Shown here: positions 54,821-63,561 of the stretch, in pieces
Layout of the letters: the number at the start of each line of letters is the position of its first letter
Numbering within the stretch: position 1 is the first letter of the stretch
Source: Sphingobacterium prati
Lineage (GTDB): Bacteria; Bacteroidota; Bacteroidia; Sphingobacteriales; Sphingobacteriaceae
Direction of reading: 5' to 3'
Assembly: GCF_013167215.1 (NCBI RefSeq)
Contig: NZ_JABJWY010000038.1
Coordinates: 799,700 to 863,699, forward strand
Length of the DNA: 64,000 bases
Notes under the pieces: model-generated
The model's input: only the letters and a program-made list of their open reading frames with translations
Told to the model about the DNA's origin: nothing
Database searches by the model: none
Made by a program: the position numbers and the translations under genes

Positions 54821-54856
54821 AATCTCAATACGCATATCTAACTACTCAATACTAAA
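54821..54856 (+). repeat. Dispersed intergenic repeat, copy 2
   Basis: The block starts AATCTCAATACGCATATCT and ends AACTACTCAATACTAAA. It matches the minus-strand copy at 15522-15556 at about 32 of 36 positions. It lies immediately upstream of the pdxA -7 element. Confidence 0.65.
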
Positions 54857-54866
54857 AAAAAATCCC

Positions 54867-54874
54867 TATTTTTG
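54867..54874 (+). promoter_or_regulatory. -7 element TATTTTTG before pdxA
   Basis: An exact TAnnTTTG match lies 30 bases before the pdxA ATG, directly after the A-run that follows repeat copy 2. No TTTG was found at -33 spacing. Confidence 0.5.
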
Positions 54875-54896
54875 ATTCAAAGCATTTAAAAATAGA

Positions 54897-55952
54897 ATGA
54901 GTGATAAACTAAAAATCGGAATTACCGTAGGGGATATTAACGGCATTGGACTTGAAGTAATTATAAAGTCACTGGTAGATCAACGTATGTGCGATTTTTT
55001 CACGCCAATTGTTTATGGAAATACAAAAGTTGCCTCTTTTCACCGAAAGGCGGTAGGGATAAATGATTTTAGTTTTAATGTAATCAATGATGCTGAACAA
55101 GCCCATCCCAAGCGGGCGAATATGATTAACTGCTGGCAGGAAGACGTCAAGATCACGTTGGGTGAGGAAAATGAGGTTGGCGGTAAGTACGCTTTCTTGT
55201 CGCTGGAAAGAGCGATCGAGGATTTGAAGTCCGGCAAAATTGATGCATTGGTGACTGCACCGATCAACAAACACAATATTCAGCAGGAAGGATTTCAATT
55301 TCCGGGTCATACCGAATATTTGCAGGCCAAAGTTGAAGCTGACGATGTGTTGATGTTTATGGTCTGTGATGAGCTGCGCATCGGTGTGGTGACAGGTCAT
55401 ATTCCTTTGCATGATGTAGCTGCGAATATTACCGAAGAGGCAATTTTGAAAAAGCTCGTTCTGATGAATGAATCTTTGAAAAAGGATTTCTGGGTAGAGA
55501 AACCCAAAATAGCTGTTTTGGGACTTAATCCACATGCTGGAGATCATGGTATTATCGGGACTGAAGACGACCAGATTATTCGACCAACGGTTGAAAAAGC
55601 AAATGAACAGGGAATTTTCTGTTTTGGTCCTTATCCAGCAGATGGTTTCTTCGCAAAGGGCGCTTATGAGAAGTTTGATGCGGTGCTGGCGATGTATCAC
55701 GATCAAGGACTGATTCCATTTAAGCATATCGCAAAAGGGGCTGGTGTAAATTATACTGCGGGTTTGCCTATTGTTCGTACTTCACCAGATCACGGTACAG
55801 GTTACGATATCGCGGGCAAAAATCTAGCGTCGCCAGACTCATTTATGGAAGCAATTTTTACCGCAGTTCATATTGTAAAACGTCGCCGGGAACAGGCTGA
55901 ATTACTAAAGAATCCATTGGCATTCCGCAAACTGTCCAAAGATCGGGATTAG
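54897..55952 (+). CDS. pdxA: 4-hydroxythreonine-4-phosphate dehydrogenase
   Basis: A 351-aa PdxA of the pyridoxal-phosphate pathway: NAD-dependent oxidation and decarboxylation of 4-phosphohydroxy-threonine. Signatures: KIGITVGDINGIGLEVIIK, GHTEYLQ, metal-binding His in the GHIPLHDV region, LGLNPHAGDHG, AMYHDQGLIPFK and VRTSPDHGTGYDIAGK. Length is normal. It is monocistronic or joined weakly to the next gene, 189 bases away. Confidence 0.97.
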   Translation: MSDKLKIGITVGDINGIGLEVIIKSLVDQRMCDFFTPIVYGNTKVASFHRKAVGINDFSFNVINDAEQAHPKRANMINCWQEDVKITLGEENEVGGKYAFLSLERAIEDLKSGKIDALVTAPINKHNIQQEGFQFPGHTEYLQAKVEADDVLMFMVCDELRIGVVTGHIPLHDVAANITEEAILKKLVLMNESLKKDFWVEKPKIAVLGLNPHAGDHGIIGTEDDQIIRPTVEKANEQGIFCFGPYPADGFFAKGAYEKFDAVLAMYHDQGLIPFKHIAKGAGVNYTAGLPIVRTSPDHGTGYDIAGKNLASPDSFMEAIFTAVHIVKRRREQAELLKNPLAFRKLSKDRD

Positions 55953-56056
55953 ACGAAGGGTAATTGATACATATTTTTTTAAGTTCATGCTTTTATCGTG
56001 CGATTATATGATCCAGTGATCAGGGCTCTGAACTCTAAAAGGGGGAAATGATTATC

Positions 56057-56091
56057 AATCTCAATTCTCAATAGCTATACCCAATACTAAA
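56057..56091 (+). repeat. Dispersed intergenic repeat, diverged copy 3
   Basis: It shares AATCTCAAT at its start and CCAATACTAAA at its end with copies 1 and 2 but is more divergent in the middle. Again it sits just upstream of a -7 element and a gene start. Confidence 0.5.
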
Positions 56092-56099
56092 AAAATTGC

Positions 56100-56107
56100 T
56101 ACTTTTG
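56100..56107 (+). promoter_or_regulatory. -7 element TACTTTTG before the CCA enzyme gene
   Basis: An exact TAnnTTTG match. A transcript from it would begin at about 56112-56116, at or after the first in-frame ATG (56112), which argues for the ATG at 56142 as the real start. Confidence 0.5.
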
Positions 56108-56141
56108 CAAAATGTTTGGTTTTTTACCACACGTTCTAACT

Positions 56142-57575
56142 ATGCACGATAATTTACAACATCCAATATTTTCTATCATCAAAGAGCTCGCCGAGCAGAC
56201 AAATACCGAGTGTTATGTCATCGGAGGATATGTACGCGACTATATGATGAAGCGTCCATTCAAGAATGACGTGGATATTGTTGTGGTGGGAAGTGGTATT
56301 GACTTTGCAACATTGCTGGGTGAAAAGCTGCATACAAAAGTTGCAGTCTATAAAAATTTTGGAACGGCAATGCTTGTTTTTGAAGGCTTAAATGTGGAGT
56401 TTGTGGGGGCAAGAAGGGAATCTTACCGGGCCAATTCCCGAAAGCCGATCGTAGAGGATGGCACGTTGGCCGATGATCAAAATCGCCGTGATTTTACGAT
56501 CAATGCCATGGCTTTTTCATTAAATAAGCCTGATTATGGTGCTTTGGTAGACCCATTTAATGGTGTGGAGGATCTTGAACACCGCATAATCCGGACTCCG
56601 CTCGATCCCATAGAAACTTTTTCGGATGACCCCTTGCGGATGATGCGTGCGATCCGTTTTGCGACTCAGCTAAATTTTAAGATAGATATTGAGGCCATTA
56701 AAGCGATCACGGAGACGAAAGAACGCATCAAGATCATTTCCAAGGAACGGATTATTGACGAAATCAATAAAATTATTCTCTCCTCCAAACCCTCAGTGGG
56801 CTTTAAATACCTTTTTGATACTGGTTTATTAGCGCTGATCTTTCCCGCAATGTACAACTTACATGGGGTTGATATTATTGACGGAAAGGGGCATAAAGAT
56901 AATTTTTACCATACATTGGAGGTCTTGGATAATGTGTGCGAATTGTCGGAGGATCTCTGGTTGCGCTGGGCAGCTATTATGCACGATATTGCCAAACCGG
57001 CAACAAAGCGTTTCGATAAGAAATTGGGCTGGACCTTTCACGGACATGAAGACCGCGGTGCACGCATGGTACCCAAACTTTTTGCTGAACTGAAATTGCC
57101 GCTGAATGAAAAGATGAAGTTTGTACAGAAACTTGTACAATTGCATCTTCGCCCGATTGTCCTTGCGCAGGATATTGTGACAGATTCCGCTGTAAGGCGC
57201 TTATTGTTTGAGGCAGATGATGATATCGATGCCCTGATGATGTTGTGCCATGCAGACGTGACAACTAAGAATGAATTTAAAAAGAAAAAATACCGTCAGA
57301 ATTTTGAACTTGTCAAGCAGAAGCTAAAGGATGTGGAAGAACGAGACAAGATTCGAAACTGGCAGCCGCCGATTAGCGGTGAGGATATTATGACGCTTTT
57401 CGGATTAACTCCCGGCCGCGTTGTTGGACAGTTGAAAAATTTGATCCGTGAGGCTATTTTGGAAGGCGAGATTCCCAATTCCCGAATCGAAGCGTATCAA
57501 TATTTGATCAAAAAGGCCGGAGATATGGGCTTGGAGGTCAAACAAGAAATCCCGTTGGAAATTTCCAATTCTTAA
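56142..57575 (+). CDS. CCA-adding tRNA nucleotidyltransferase with HD domain
   Basis: A 477-aa class II nucleotidyltransferase that builds or repairs the 3' CCA of tRNAs. Signatures: CYVIGGYVRDYMM followed by DVDIVVVG (catalytic Asp pair), RRDFTINAMAF, DPLRMMRAIRFATQL, and an HD region (WLRWAAIMHDIAKPATK). The start at 56142 is preferred over 56112 because the likely promoter overlaps the latter. The partial tRNA at the window start has no encoded CCA, consistent with need for this enzyme. Confidence 0.92.
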   Translation: MHDNLQHPIFSIIKELAEQTNTECYVIGGYVRDYMMKRPFKNDVDIVVVGSGIDFATLLGEKLHTKVAVYKNFGTAMLVFEGLNVEFVGARRESYRANSRKPIVEDGTLADDQNRRDFTINAMAFSLNKPDYGALVDPFNGVEDLEHRIIRTPLDPIETFSDDPLRMMRAIRFATQLNFKIDIEAIKAITETKERIKIISKERIIDEINKIILSSKPSVGFKYLFDTGLLALIFPAMYNLHGVDIIDGKGHKDNFYHTLEVLDNVCELSEDLWLRWAAIMHDIAKPATKRFDKKLGWTFHGHEDRGARMVPKLFAELKLPLNEKMKFVQKLVQLHLRPIVLAQDIVTDSAVRRLLFEADDDIDALMMLCHADVTTKNEFKKKKYRQNFELVKQKLKDVEERDKIRNWQPPISGEDIMTLFGLTPGRVVGQLKNLIREAILEGEIPNSRIEAYQYLIKKAGDMGLEVKQEIPLEISNS

Positions 57576-57621
57576 AATATAGTATTAATTTTAAACTGCT
57601 AAAAAGAAGGATACATAAAAG

Positions 57622-58218
57622 ATGGCAATTTATAGATTTAGAGTTACTTTTGAAGATTACGAAGATGTATATCGTGAAATTGATATGCCTTCCAAAAGTA
57701 CATTTTTAGACATGCATGAGGAAATCCACAAAACAACAGGCTATGCGGCTGATGCTTCTTCCTCTTTTTACGTCAGCAATGACCAATGGAAAAAAGGGAC
57801 AGAAATTGCATTTAAACCCACGCAGCGTAAAAAAGATGCTGAGGTCTTATTAATGGAGAATATTCGCCTGAGCAAGTTTATTGATGATCCGCACCAAAAG
57901 TTTTATTATGTCTATAATTTTGACCGTCCTTATGATTTTCAGGTAGAGCTGATCAAAATCTTGAAGGAAGAAGCTGGTAAAGATTACCCGGCTTTATTCA
58001 AGTCTGTTGGTCAGGTGCCTAAAACCATGACTGCCGCTAATTTCCCTGTAGCTGATGCTGTTGAGGAAGATGAGTATGTTGAGGAAGATGAAACACAATA
58101 TGGTGTGGATGACGAGGATGAATTGGATGGCTTTGACAGCGACGGCGAAGATGAAGATGAAGAGGGAGAAGGCGAGGAGGAGCGTGAAGAATCTACTGGC
58201 TACGAAGACGAATATTAA
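57622..58218 (+). CDS. pRiA4b ORF-3-like protein with acidic tail
   Basis: A 198-aa protein. The N-terminal 130 residues (MAIYRFRVTFEDYEDVYREI; FLDMHEEIHKTTGYAADAS; FYYVYNFDRPYDFQVELIKI) match the plasmid pRiA4b ORF-3-like family, a fold seen in mobile-element passenger genes and in many chromosomal proteins of unknown role. The last 50 or so residues are almost all Glu/Asp, likely disordered. It lies between the CCA enzyme gene and miaA on one strand, suggesting an RNA-related or housekeeping context, but the function is unknown. Confidence 0.8.
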   Translation: MAIYRFRVTFEDYEDVYREIDMPSKSTFLDMHEEIHKTTGYAADASSSFYVSNDQWKKGTEIAFKPTQRKKDAEVLLMENIRLSKFIDDPHQKFYYVYNFDRPYDFQVELIKILKEEAGKDYPALFKSVGQVPKTMTAANFPVADAVEEDEYVEEDETQYGVDDEDELDGFDSDGEDEDEEGEGEEEREESTGYEDEY

Positions 58219-58264
58219 TGGAAAATGCCTTTGGATGCTTATTTGAGCATTTGAAGCAAATATT

Positions 58265-59191
58265 ATGGCAAATAAAAAAACACTAATAGCCATTGTAGGT
58301 CCGACTGCTGTTGGAAAAACTGCAATGGCTATTTCATTGGCCCAATACTTTAAGACTGAAATCATTTCTGCTGATTCCCGCCAATTCTATCGGGAGATGA
58401 ACATCGGTACGGCAAAGCCGGATGTAGAAGAATTGGCCGCTGCTCCACATCATTTTATAAATTCGCATTCCATTGCCCAAGATTATTCTGCCGGCGATTT
58501 TGAACGGGAGGCGTTACGCTTGCTGGATAAGCTTTTCGAGCAACATGATGTGGTTGTGATGGTGGGGGGATCCGGACTATTTGTACGTGCACTCTGTGAA
58601 GGACTGGATGACCTTCCCAAAGCTGGGGAGGAGGTGCGTGAAAGACTCAACAACGAAATGGCGCAATTGGGTATTGAAAAGATGAAGGAACGGTTAAAAG
58701 CAATTGATCCTGCTTATTATCAAGTGGCCGATGTAGACAATCCACAACGTGTCGTGCGCGCCCTGGAAGTATTTGAGGCTACCGGCAACCCGATGTCGTT
58801 TTATCATAAAAAAGACGTGGATAAAAGACCATTTAATATCCTGACAATCGGACTGAATATGGAGCGTTCCCAATTGTACGAACGGATCAATCTTCGGGTA
58901 GATCGTATGATGGAAACGGGTTTGCTGGAAGAAGTTAAGTCATTGCTTCAATTTCGGAGTAAACCGGCGCTGTTTACGGTAGGCTATGCCGAATTGTTCG
59001 ACTACCTCGATGGTAATATCTCTTTGGAAGATGCTGTGGATAAAATCAAGCAAAATTCGAGGCGCTACGCAAAGAGACAGATAACCTGGTTCAAAAAATA
59101 CGGTGACACCTCTTGGTTTCAATCGACCGAGACAGCGGCGATTATTGCGTTTATAAACAGCAAGCTACTTGATCATAACGGAATGAGCTAA
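58265..59191 (+). CDS. miaA: tRNA dimethylallyltransferase MiaA
   Basis: A 308-aa enzyme that adds a dimethylallyl group to A37 of tRNAs reading codons that begin with U. Signatures: IVGPTAVGKTAMAISLA (P-loop), ISADSRQFYREMNIGTAKP, HHFINSHSIAQDYSAGDFER, and VGYAELFDYLDG with KRQITWFKKY at the end. It starts 46 bases after the preceding gene and is probably co-transcribed with it. Confidence 0.97.
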   Translation: MANKKTLIAIVGPTAVGKTAMAISLAQYFKTEIISADSRQFYREMNIGTAKPDVEELAAAPHHFINSHSIAQDYSAGDFEREALRLLDKLFEQHDVVVMVGGSGLFVRALCEGLDDLPKAGEEVRERLNNEMAQLGIEKMKERLKAIDPAYYQVADVDNPQRVVRALEVFEATGNPMSFYHKKDVDKRPFNILTIGLNMERSQLYERINLRVDRMMETGLLEEVKSLLQFRSKPALFTVGYAELFDYLDGNISLEDAVDKIKQNSRRYAKRQITWFKKYGDTSWFQSTETAAIIAFINSKLLDHNGMS

Positions 59192-59350
59192 TCTATCTCA
59201 AGGCAATAAAACCTTTATGTTTTCATCAGTACCAATAGTCATGACAAGCTGCTGAAAATTTTTGCTGACCGATAAACCGGGATAGCGCGTTCATTCATAA
59301 TACATTAATGAAAAAATGCTTATCCATAAAAAAAAGACACTTACATAAAA

Positions 59351-59380
59351 AAAGGCAGCTAGTTATTTCCAGCTGCCTTT
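59351..59380 (-). terminator. Terminator of ilvE
   Basis: AAAGGCAGCT (59351-59360) pairs with AGCTGCCTTT (59371-59380) around a ten-base loop. Read on the minus strand a T-run follows the stem, so it terminates ilvE; it may also slow read-through from miaA. Confidence 0.8.
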
Positions 59381-59396
59381 CTTATATTCTTACGAT

Positions 59397-60467
59397 CTAC
59401 TTTACCAAGTAATTCCATCCGAATGGATCAGCTACTTTACCGTAGCGCAACTCATTCAAATAATGCAATACTTTGTTGGAGAACTCACGGCCTTCAACTG
59501 GTGGCAAGTTGTAGTCTTGACCTTCAAAACCGATACGGCTAATATGGGTAATCGTTGCAGCTGTTCCTGCAGCGAATGCCTCAGTTACTGTACCTGCTTT
59601 GATACCCTCGATAAGCTCTTGTACAGATACCTTTCTCTGTTCGGTTTTAAAGCCCCATTTATCAGCTAATTCCATAATGGTACGACGGGTTACACCGTGT
59701 AAAATGGTATCACCATGTGGTGTAATAATGGTATCGCCAATACGGAAAATTAAGTTTGCAGTACCTGCCTCTTCAATGTATTTATGGTCTGCAGCGTCAG
59801 TCCACATAATTTGATCATAACCTTCATCGTTAGCCAATTGGGTAGGATAAAGTGACAATGCATAATTACCCGCATTTTTCGAAAATCCAACACCACCTTC
59901 GGCAGCACGTGTATAGTATGTTTCAACTTTTAAGCTAATGGGTTTGCTATAGTAAGCGCCCACTGGCCCCGTGATAATGATAAATTTGTATGATTTGGAT
60001 GGATGTACGCCCAAAGCAGCTTCTGTACCGAACATAAATGGACGGATATATAACGAAGAACCTTCTTTGGCAGGAACCCAATCACGGTCAATATCCAATA
60101 GTTTGCTCAGGCCATCCATGAAGATTCCTTCCGGGACCTCAGGCATCTGAAGACGGGCTGCAGACTTATTAAATCTTTCCCAGTTTCTGTCTGGACGAAA
60201 GATGCTCACTGTACCGTCTGCAAATTTATAAGCCTTGACACCTTCAAAGATCGCTTGACCATAATGTAAAGCGGACATTGAAGGACTGATACTGATATCT
60301 CCATAAGGGACGATGCTGACATCTTTCCATTCACCATCATCATAGTCTGCGACCAGCATGTGGTCGGATAATATCTTTCCGAATTTTAGATTGTCGAAAT
60401 CTACTTGCGAGAGTCTTGAATTTTGAGTTGGCTCTACGCGAATTGAATAGTTCTCTGTCGCGTTCAT
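59397..60467 (-). CDS. ilvE: Branched-chain amino acid aminotransferase
   Basis: A 356-aa fold-type IV PLP transaminase for Leu, Ile and Val. Signatures: ALHYGQAIFEGVKAYKFADG, FRPDRNWERFN, the PLP Lys in GFSKNAGNY (K197), and IEEAGTANLIFRI with TVTEAFAAGTAATI. Length and motifs fit the larger eukaryote-like bacterial BCAT type. It stands alone with its own terminator. No other branched-chain biosynthesis genes are nearby. Confidence 0.96.
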   Translation of the reverse strand: MNATENYSIRVEPTQNSRLSQVDFDNLKFGKILSDHMLVADYDDGEWKDVSIVPYGDISISPSMSALHYGQAIFEGVKAYKFADGTVSIFRPDRNWERFNKSAARLQMPEVPEGIFMDGLSKLLDIDRDWVPAKEGSSLYIRPFMFGTEAALGVHPSKSYKFIIITGPVGAYYSKPISLKVETYYTRAAEGGVGFSKNAGNYALSLYPTQLANDEGYDQIMWTDAADHKYIEEAGTANLIFRIGDTIITPHGDTILHGVTRRTIMELADKWGFKTEQRKVSVQELIEGIKAGTVTEAFAAGTAATITHISRIGFEGQDYNLPPVEGREFSNKVLHYLNELRYGKVADPFGWNYLVK

Positions 60468-60788
60468 CTTATTTTTTATATTACTTAGGCTAAGTTAGGA
60501 AAAATTGAAATATAAACCGCACTTTGTCCTGATAATTTACTATCCAGCGGAATGCCTTTTATTTCGGACAGTCATTCTCCAATTTACTACACTTGTTGTT
60601 TTGAAAATGAAGATTTTAGGCCAATCTTTTTCAAAAAATGTGTATTATAAATTAATTGTGTTAATTTTTTATTAATTAATACTGCATCTGTATTTATGGC
60701 ATAAAGTTTGGCAATAAAGAATGCGGCCATTGGTTGGCTTTTGGCTCGTTGTACGCTATAAAATCACTTATCATAAAATAAACTTAGT
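60468..60788. other. Intergenic region between divergent ilvE and a small ORF
   Basis: 321 bases, strongly AT-rich, with no convincing ORF or exact TAnnTTTG element in the right place. It should hold the ilvE promoter. Confidence 0.5.
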
Positions 60789-60947
60789 ATGGAATTGACT
60801 CACCGTCTTAACAAAAGCAATGAAGTAACATCGAGTGAAACTCGCGAATTGTTACAGCGTGATGTTGAAATTCAAAAGAAAGGTATTTCTGTGAATTTTA
60901 TCCTTGGTTTTTTTGTGTTTTTGTATAAAACTGCAATTAAACCCTAA
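60789..60947 (+). CDS. Possible small membrane protein, 52 aa
   Basis: A short ORF beginning MELTHRLNKSNEVTSSETRE, with a charged helix (LLQRDVEIQKKG) and a C-terminal hydrophobic segment (ISVNFILGFFVFLYKTAI). A strong hairpin follows seven bases after its stop, which supports a real transcription unit. No family was recognised. Confidence 0.45.
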   Translation: MELTHRLNKSNEVTSSETRELLQRDVEIQKKGISVNFILGFFVFLYKTAIKP

Positions 60948-60953
60948 ACAAAA

Positions 60954-60995
60954 GAGATTAGCCAAAAATGTATAGGAAAAATTTTGGCTAATCTC
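60954..60995. terminator. 14-bp stem between the small ORF and the GH3-like gene
   Basis: GAGATTAGCCAAAA (60954-60967) pairs perfectly with TTTTGGCTAATCTC (60982-60995), loop 14 bases. It lies between converging genes and could terminate both. Confidence 0.7.
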
Positions 60996-61014
60996 CACAA
61001 GGATAGACTTTCGG

Positions 61015-62529
61015 TCAATCTTGTAAAATCTTTAAAAGCGGATCGAGATATTCTCTGTTATTGCTCAATCGAGGGACTTTATTCTGTCCACCCAGCTTAC
61101 CTCTAGACTTCATCCATTTATAAAAAGTGTCTGAAGGCGCATTATGGACAATTGGCGATTGAAGTGCCATATTCTTAAATCTTTTTGCATCGTAATCCGA
61201 ATTGATTTCCCGCAATTTTGCATCCAATATTTCACAAAAACGTTTAAAATCGTTGGGCTGCTGTTCGAATTCGATCACCCATTCGTGCGCGCCAGCTTCT
61301 GCTTCCCTAAAATATACTGGTCCTGCGGTATAATCTTTAATGCGAGCATCTGTCAATTTGCTTGCTTCTGCCAGTGCTTGCTCAGCATTGTCTACGATTA
61401 CTTCTTCACCAAATGTATTGATGTATTGTTTTGTGCGTCCTGATATCTGAAAGCGATAAGGCGACAGGGAAGTGAATTTGATCGTATCACCTATTTTATA
61501 GCGCCATAGTCCAGCGTTGGTGGATATGATCAGGGCATAGTTTGTACCAATTTCCACCTGGTCCAAGCGTAACGTAGCCGGATTTTCCTCATGTACCCGC
61601 TCCATTGGAAGGAATTCGTAATAAATCCCATAATCCAACATCAGCAGAAGGTCTTCGGAATCTGATTCATCCTGCAAACCAAAATACCCTTCTGATGCAT
61701 TGTAGTTTTCTAGATAGTACATCTTGTCGGAAGGGATCAACTTGTGGAACTGCTCGCGGTAAGGTTTGAAGCTTACGCCACCATGACCATAAAATTCAAG
61801 ATTGGGCCATACCTCCAACAGGTTGTCCTTGCCTGTGATTTCCAAAACACGCTTGGCCATCACAATGTTCCAGGTTGGCACACCAGCGAGACTAGTCACA
61901 TTTTCTTTGATGGTGATCTGGGCGATCTGTTCTATTTTCTCTTCAAAATTGGGATTTAAAGTCACCTCCATGTTAGGGGTACGTTTAAATTCTGCCCAAA
62001 AAGGAAGATTACGGATTAGGATTGAAGATAGATCTCCATAGTAGGAATCCGGACTGAAATTGTTGATCTGGGATGAACCACCGATAACGACAGATTTTCC
62101 AGTAAAAACACGACTTTCTGGCCTATTGTGACAGTAGATGGTCAACATATCCTTTCCTCCCTGAAAGTGACATTCTTCCAGTGCTTCTTCACTGACCGGT
62201 ATAAATTTACTGCGGTCAGCGGTTGTTCCCGAAGATTTTGCAAACCATTTAATGTCCGATGGCCAAAGAATATTCTGCTCGCCTTTGATCATCCGATCTA
62301 CATAGCCTTTGATATCATCGTAGTCCTGTATCGGCACACGTTCTTTGAATATTTCGGGCGTGAGTATACTCGTATAATCGTATTTCTTTCCCCATTCCGT
62401 TGCCTCAGCAGTAGAAATTAAACTCTGGAACCATTCTTCTTGTACATCGTGGGGATATTTCATGAAAAGCTCAATCTGGTGAATTCTTTTTTTCATGAAC
62501 CAAGTAAAAATGGAGTTTAATAAGGCCAT
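61015..62529 (-). CDS. GH3-family adenylate-forming enzyme-like protein
   Basis: A 504-aa GH3 auxin-responsive promoter family protein. In plants GH3 enzymes join amino acids to acyl adenylates; bacterial members are little studied. Typical segments: WFAKSSGTTADRSKFIPVSE, YNASEGYFGLQDE, and YALIISTNAGLWRYKIGDTI followed by YRFQISGRTKQYINTFGEEV. Full length. It starts 18 bases after the lptB stop, so the two are probably co-transcribed. Confidence 0.9.
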   Translation of the reverse strand: MALLNSIFTWFMKKRIHQIELFMKYPHDVQEEWFQSLISTAEATEWGKKYDYTSILTPEIFKERVPIQDYDDIKGYVDRMIKGEQNILWPSDIKWFAKSSGTTADRSKFIPVSEEALEECHFQGGKDMLTIYCHNRPESRVFTGKSVVIGGSSQINNFSPDSYYGDLSSILIRNLPFWAEFKRTPNMEVTLNPNFEEKIEQIAQITIKENVTSLAGVPTWNIVMAKRVLEITGKDNLLEVWPNLEFYGHGGVSFKPYREQFHKLIPSDKMYYLENYNASEGYFGLQDESDSEDLLLMLDYGIYYEFLPMERVHEENPATLRLDQVEIGTNYALIISTNAGLWRYKIGDTIKFTSLSPYRFQISGRTKQYINTFGEEVIVDNAEQALAEASKLTDARIKDYTAGPVYFREAEAGAHEWVIEFEQQPNDFKRFCEILDAKLREINSDYDAKRFKNMALQSPIVHNAPSDTFYKWMKSRGKLGGQNKVPRLSNNREYLDPLLKILQD

Positions 62530-62547
62530 AGGGATCTTCTTTATGCT

Positions 62548-63282
62548 TTAAAATTTTTTCCTTCTTAATTCAAAATGACGACCGAGATAGAATTTTCGTG
62601 CCAGCTCATTATCCGCAATTTCTTCGGGGGTGCCGGCAAGCATAATTTTTCCTTCGGTCAAAAGATAGGCTCTATCGGTAATGGAAAGAGTTTCCTGTAC
62701 ATTGTGATCGGTGATTAAGATGCCAATATTGCGCGTTTTGAGCTTGGCGACAATAGTCTGTATTTCCTCCACGGCAATGGGGTCAACCCCTGCAAAGGGT
62801 TCATCCAGAAGTATAAATGATGGATTTGCAGCCAATGCCCGGGCGATTTCAGTACGCCGGCGTTCACCCCCTGACAATAGATCACCCCTGTTTTTACGCA
62901 CACGATGAAGGCTAAACTCGCTCAACAGTTCCTCCAGCTTGGCCATACGCTCTTCTTTGTTCGGATAGTGGATCTCTAGGACAGCAAGAATATTATTCTC
63001 CACGGACAACTTCCGGAACACAGAAGCTTCCTGTGCCAAATAGCCTATCCCACGTTGCGCACGCTGATACATGGCGTCTTGTGTTATCTCTTGATCATCT
63101 AAGAATACCTTCCCATCGTTAGGCTTGATCAAACCAACAATCATATAAAAAGAAGTGGTCTTACCAGCGCCATTGGGGCCTAATAATCCGACGATCTCTC
63201 CTTGTTCAACATGAAAGGAAACATTATTGACAACTGTACGTTGCTTATATTTTTTTATGAGATGTTCTGCCTTTAAAATCAT
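62548..63282 (-). CDS. lptB: LPS export ABC transporter ATP-binding protein LptB
   Basis: A 244-aa ATPase that powers lipopolysaccharide extraction from the inner membrane with LptF/G. Signatures: Walker A GLLGPNGAGKTTSFYMIVG, Q-loop region GIGYLAQEASVFRKLSVE, ABC signature LLSGGERRRTEIARALA, Walker B FILLDEPFAGVDPIAVEEI and the His switch ITDHNVQET. It is full length. The LptF/G partners are outside the window. Its upstream region holds diverged repeat copy 4. Confidence 0.95.
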   Translation of the reverse strand: MILKAEHLIKKYKQRTVVNNVSFHVEQGEIVGLLGPNGAGKTTSFYMIVGLIKPNDGKVFLDDQEITQDAMYQRAQRGIGYLAQEASVFRKLSVENNILAVLEIHYPNKEERMAKLEELLSEFSLHRVRKNRGDLLSGGERRRTEIARALAANPSFILLDEPFAGVDPIAVEEIQTIVAKLKTRNIGILITDHNVQETLSITDRAYLLTEGKIMLAGTPEEIADNELARKFYLGRHFELRRKKF

Positions 63283-63416
63283 CTTCTTGATTTAGCTTTT
63301 TGTTGCATGTATTTTCTACCCTTACTCCGGCGAACTTCAGATCAGCTTAATCTGATCCCGAAATCCTTGTAGGATTGTTTTCATGCAAATCTATTGTAAA
63401 TATATTTAATATCTTC

Positions 63417-63456
63417 TTAGTATTAAGTATTTAGATCGTAGTATTTAGATCTGAGG
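63417..63456 (-). repeat. Dispersed intergenic repeat, distant copy 4
   Basis: Read on the minus strand it contains GATCTAAATACT twice and ends with CTTAATACTAA, like the other copies' CTCAATACTAAA end. It lies between recJ and lptB, oriented towards lptB. The rest of 63283-63561 shows no gene. Confidence 0.4.
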
Positions 63457-63561
63457 AATGTGATTAGTTTTACAGTCCTAGCCTATTACCATTTAACGCA
63501 AAAATGCTGTAGGCTGTCCACAAGAATTAAATCTATGTACCCATCATCGACTATCGAAATG

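Noticed and set aside
54969..55727. 252-codon minus-strand ORF
   Set aside because: It lies wholly antisense to pdxA, which has all family motifs; the reverse translation is His/Ile/Phe-rich with no recognisable domain.
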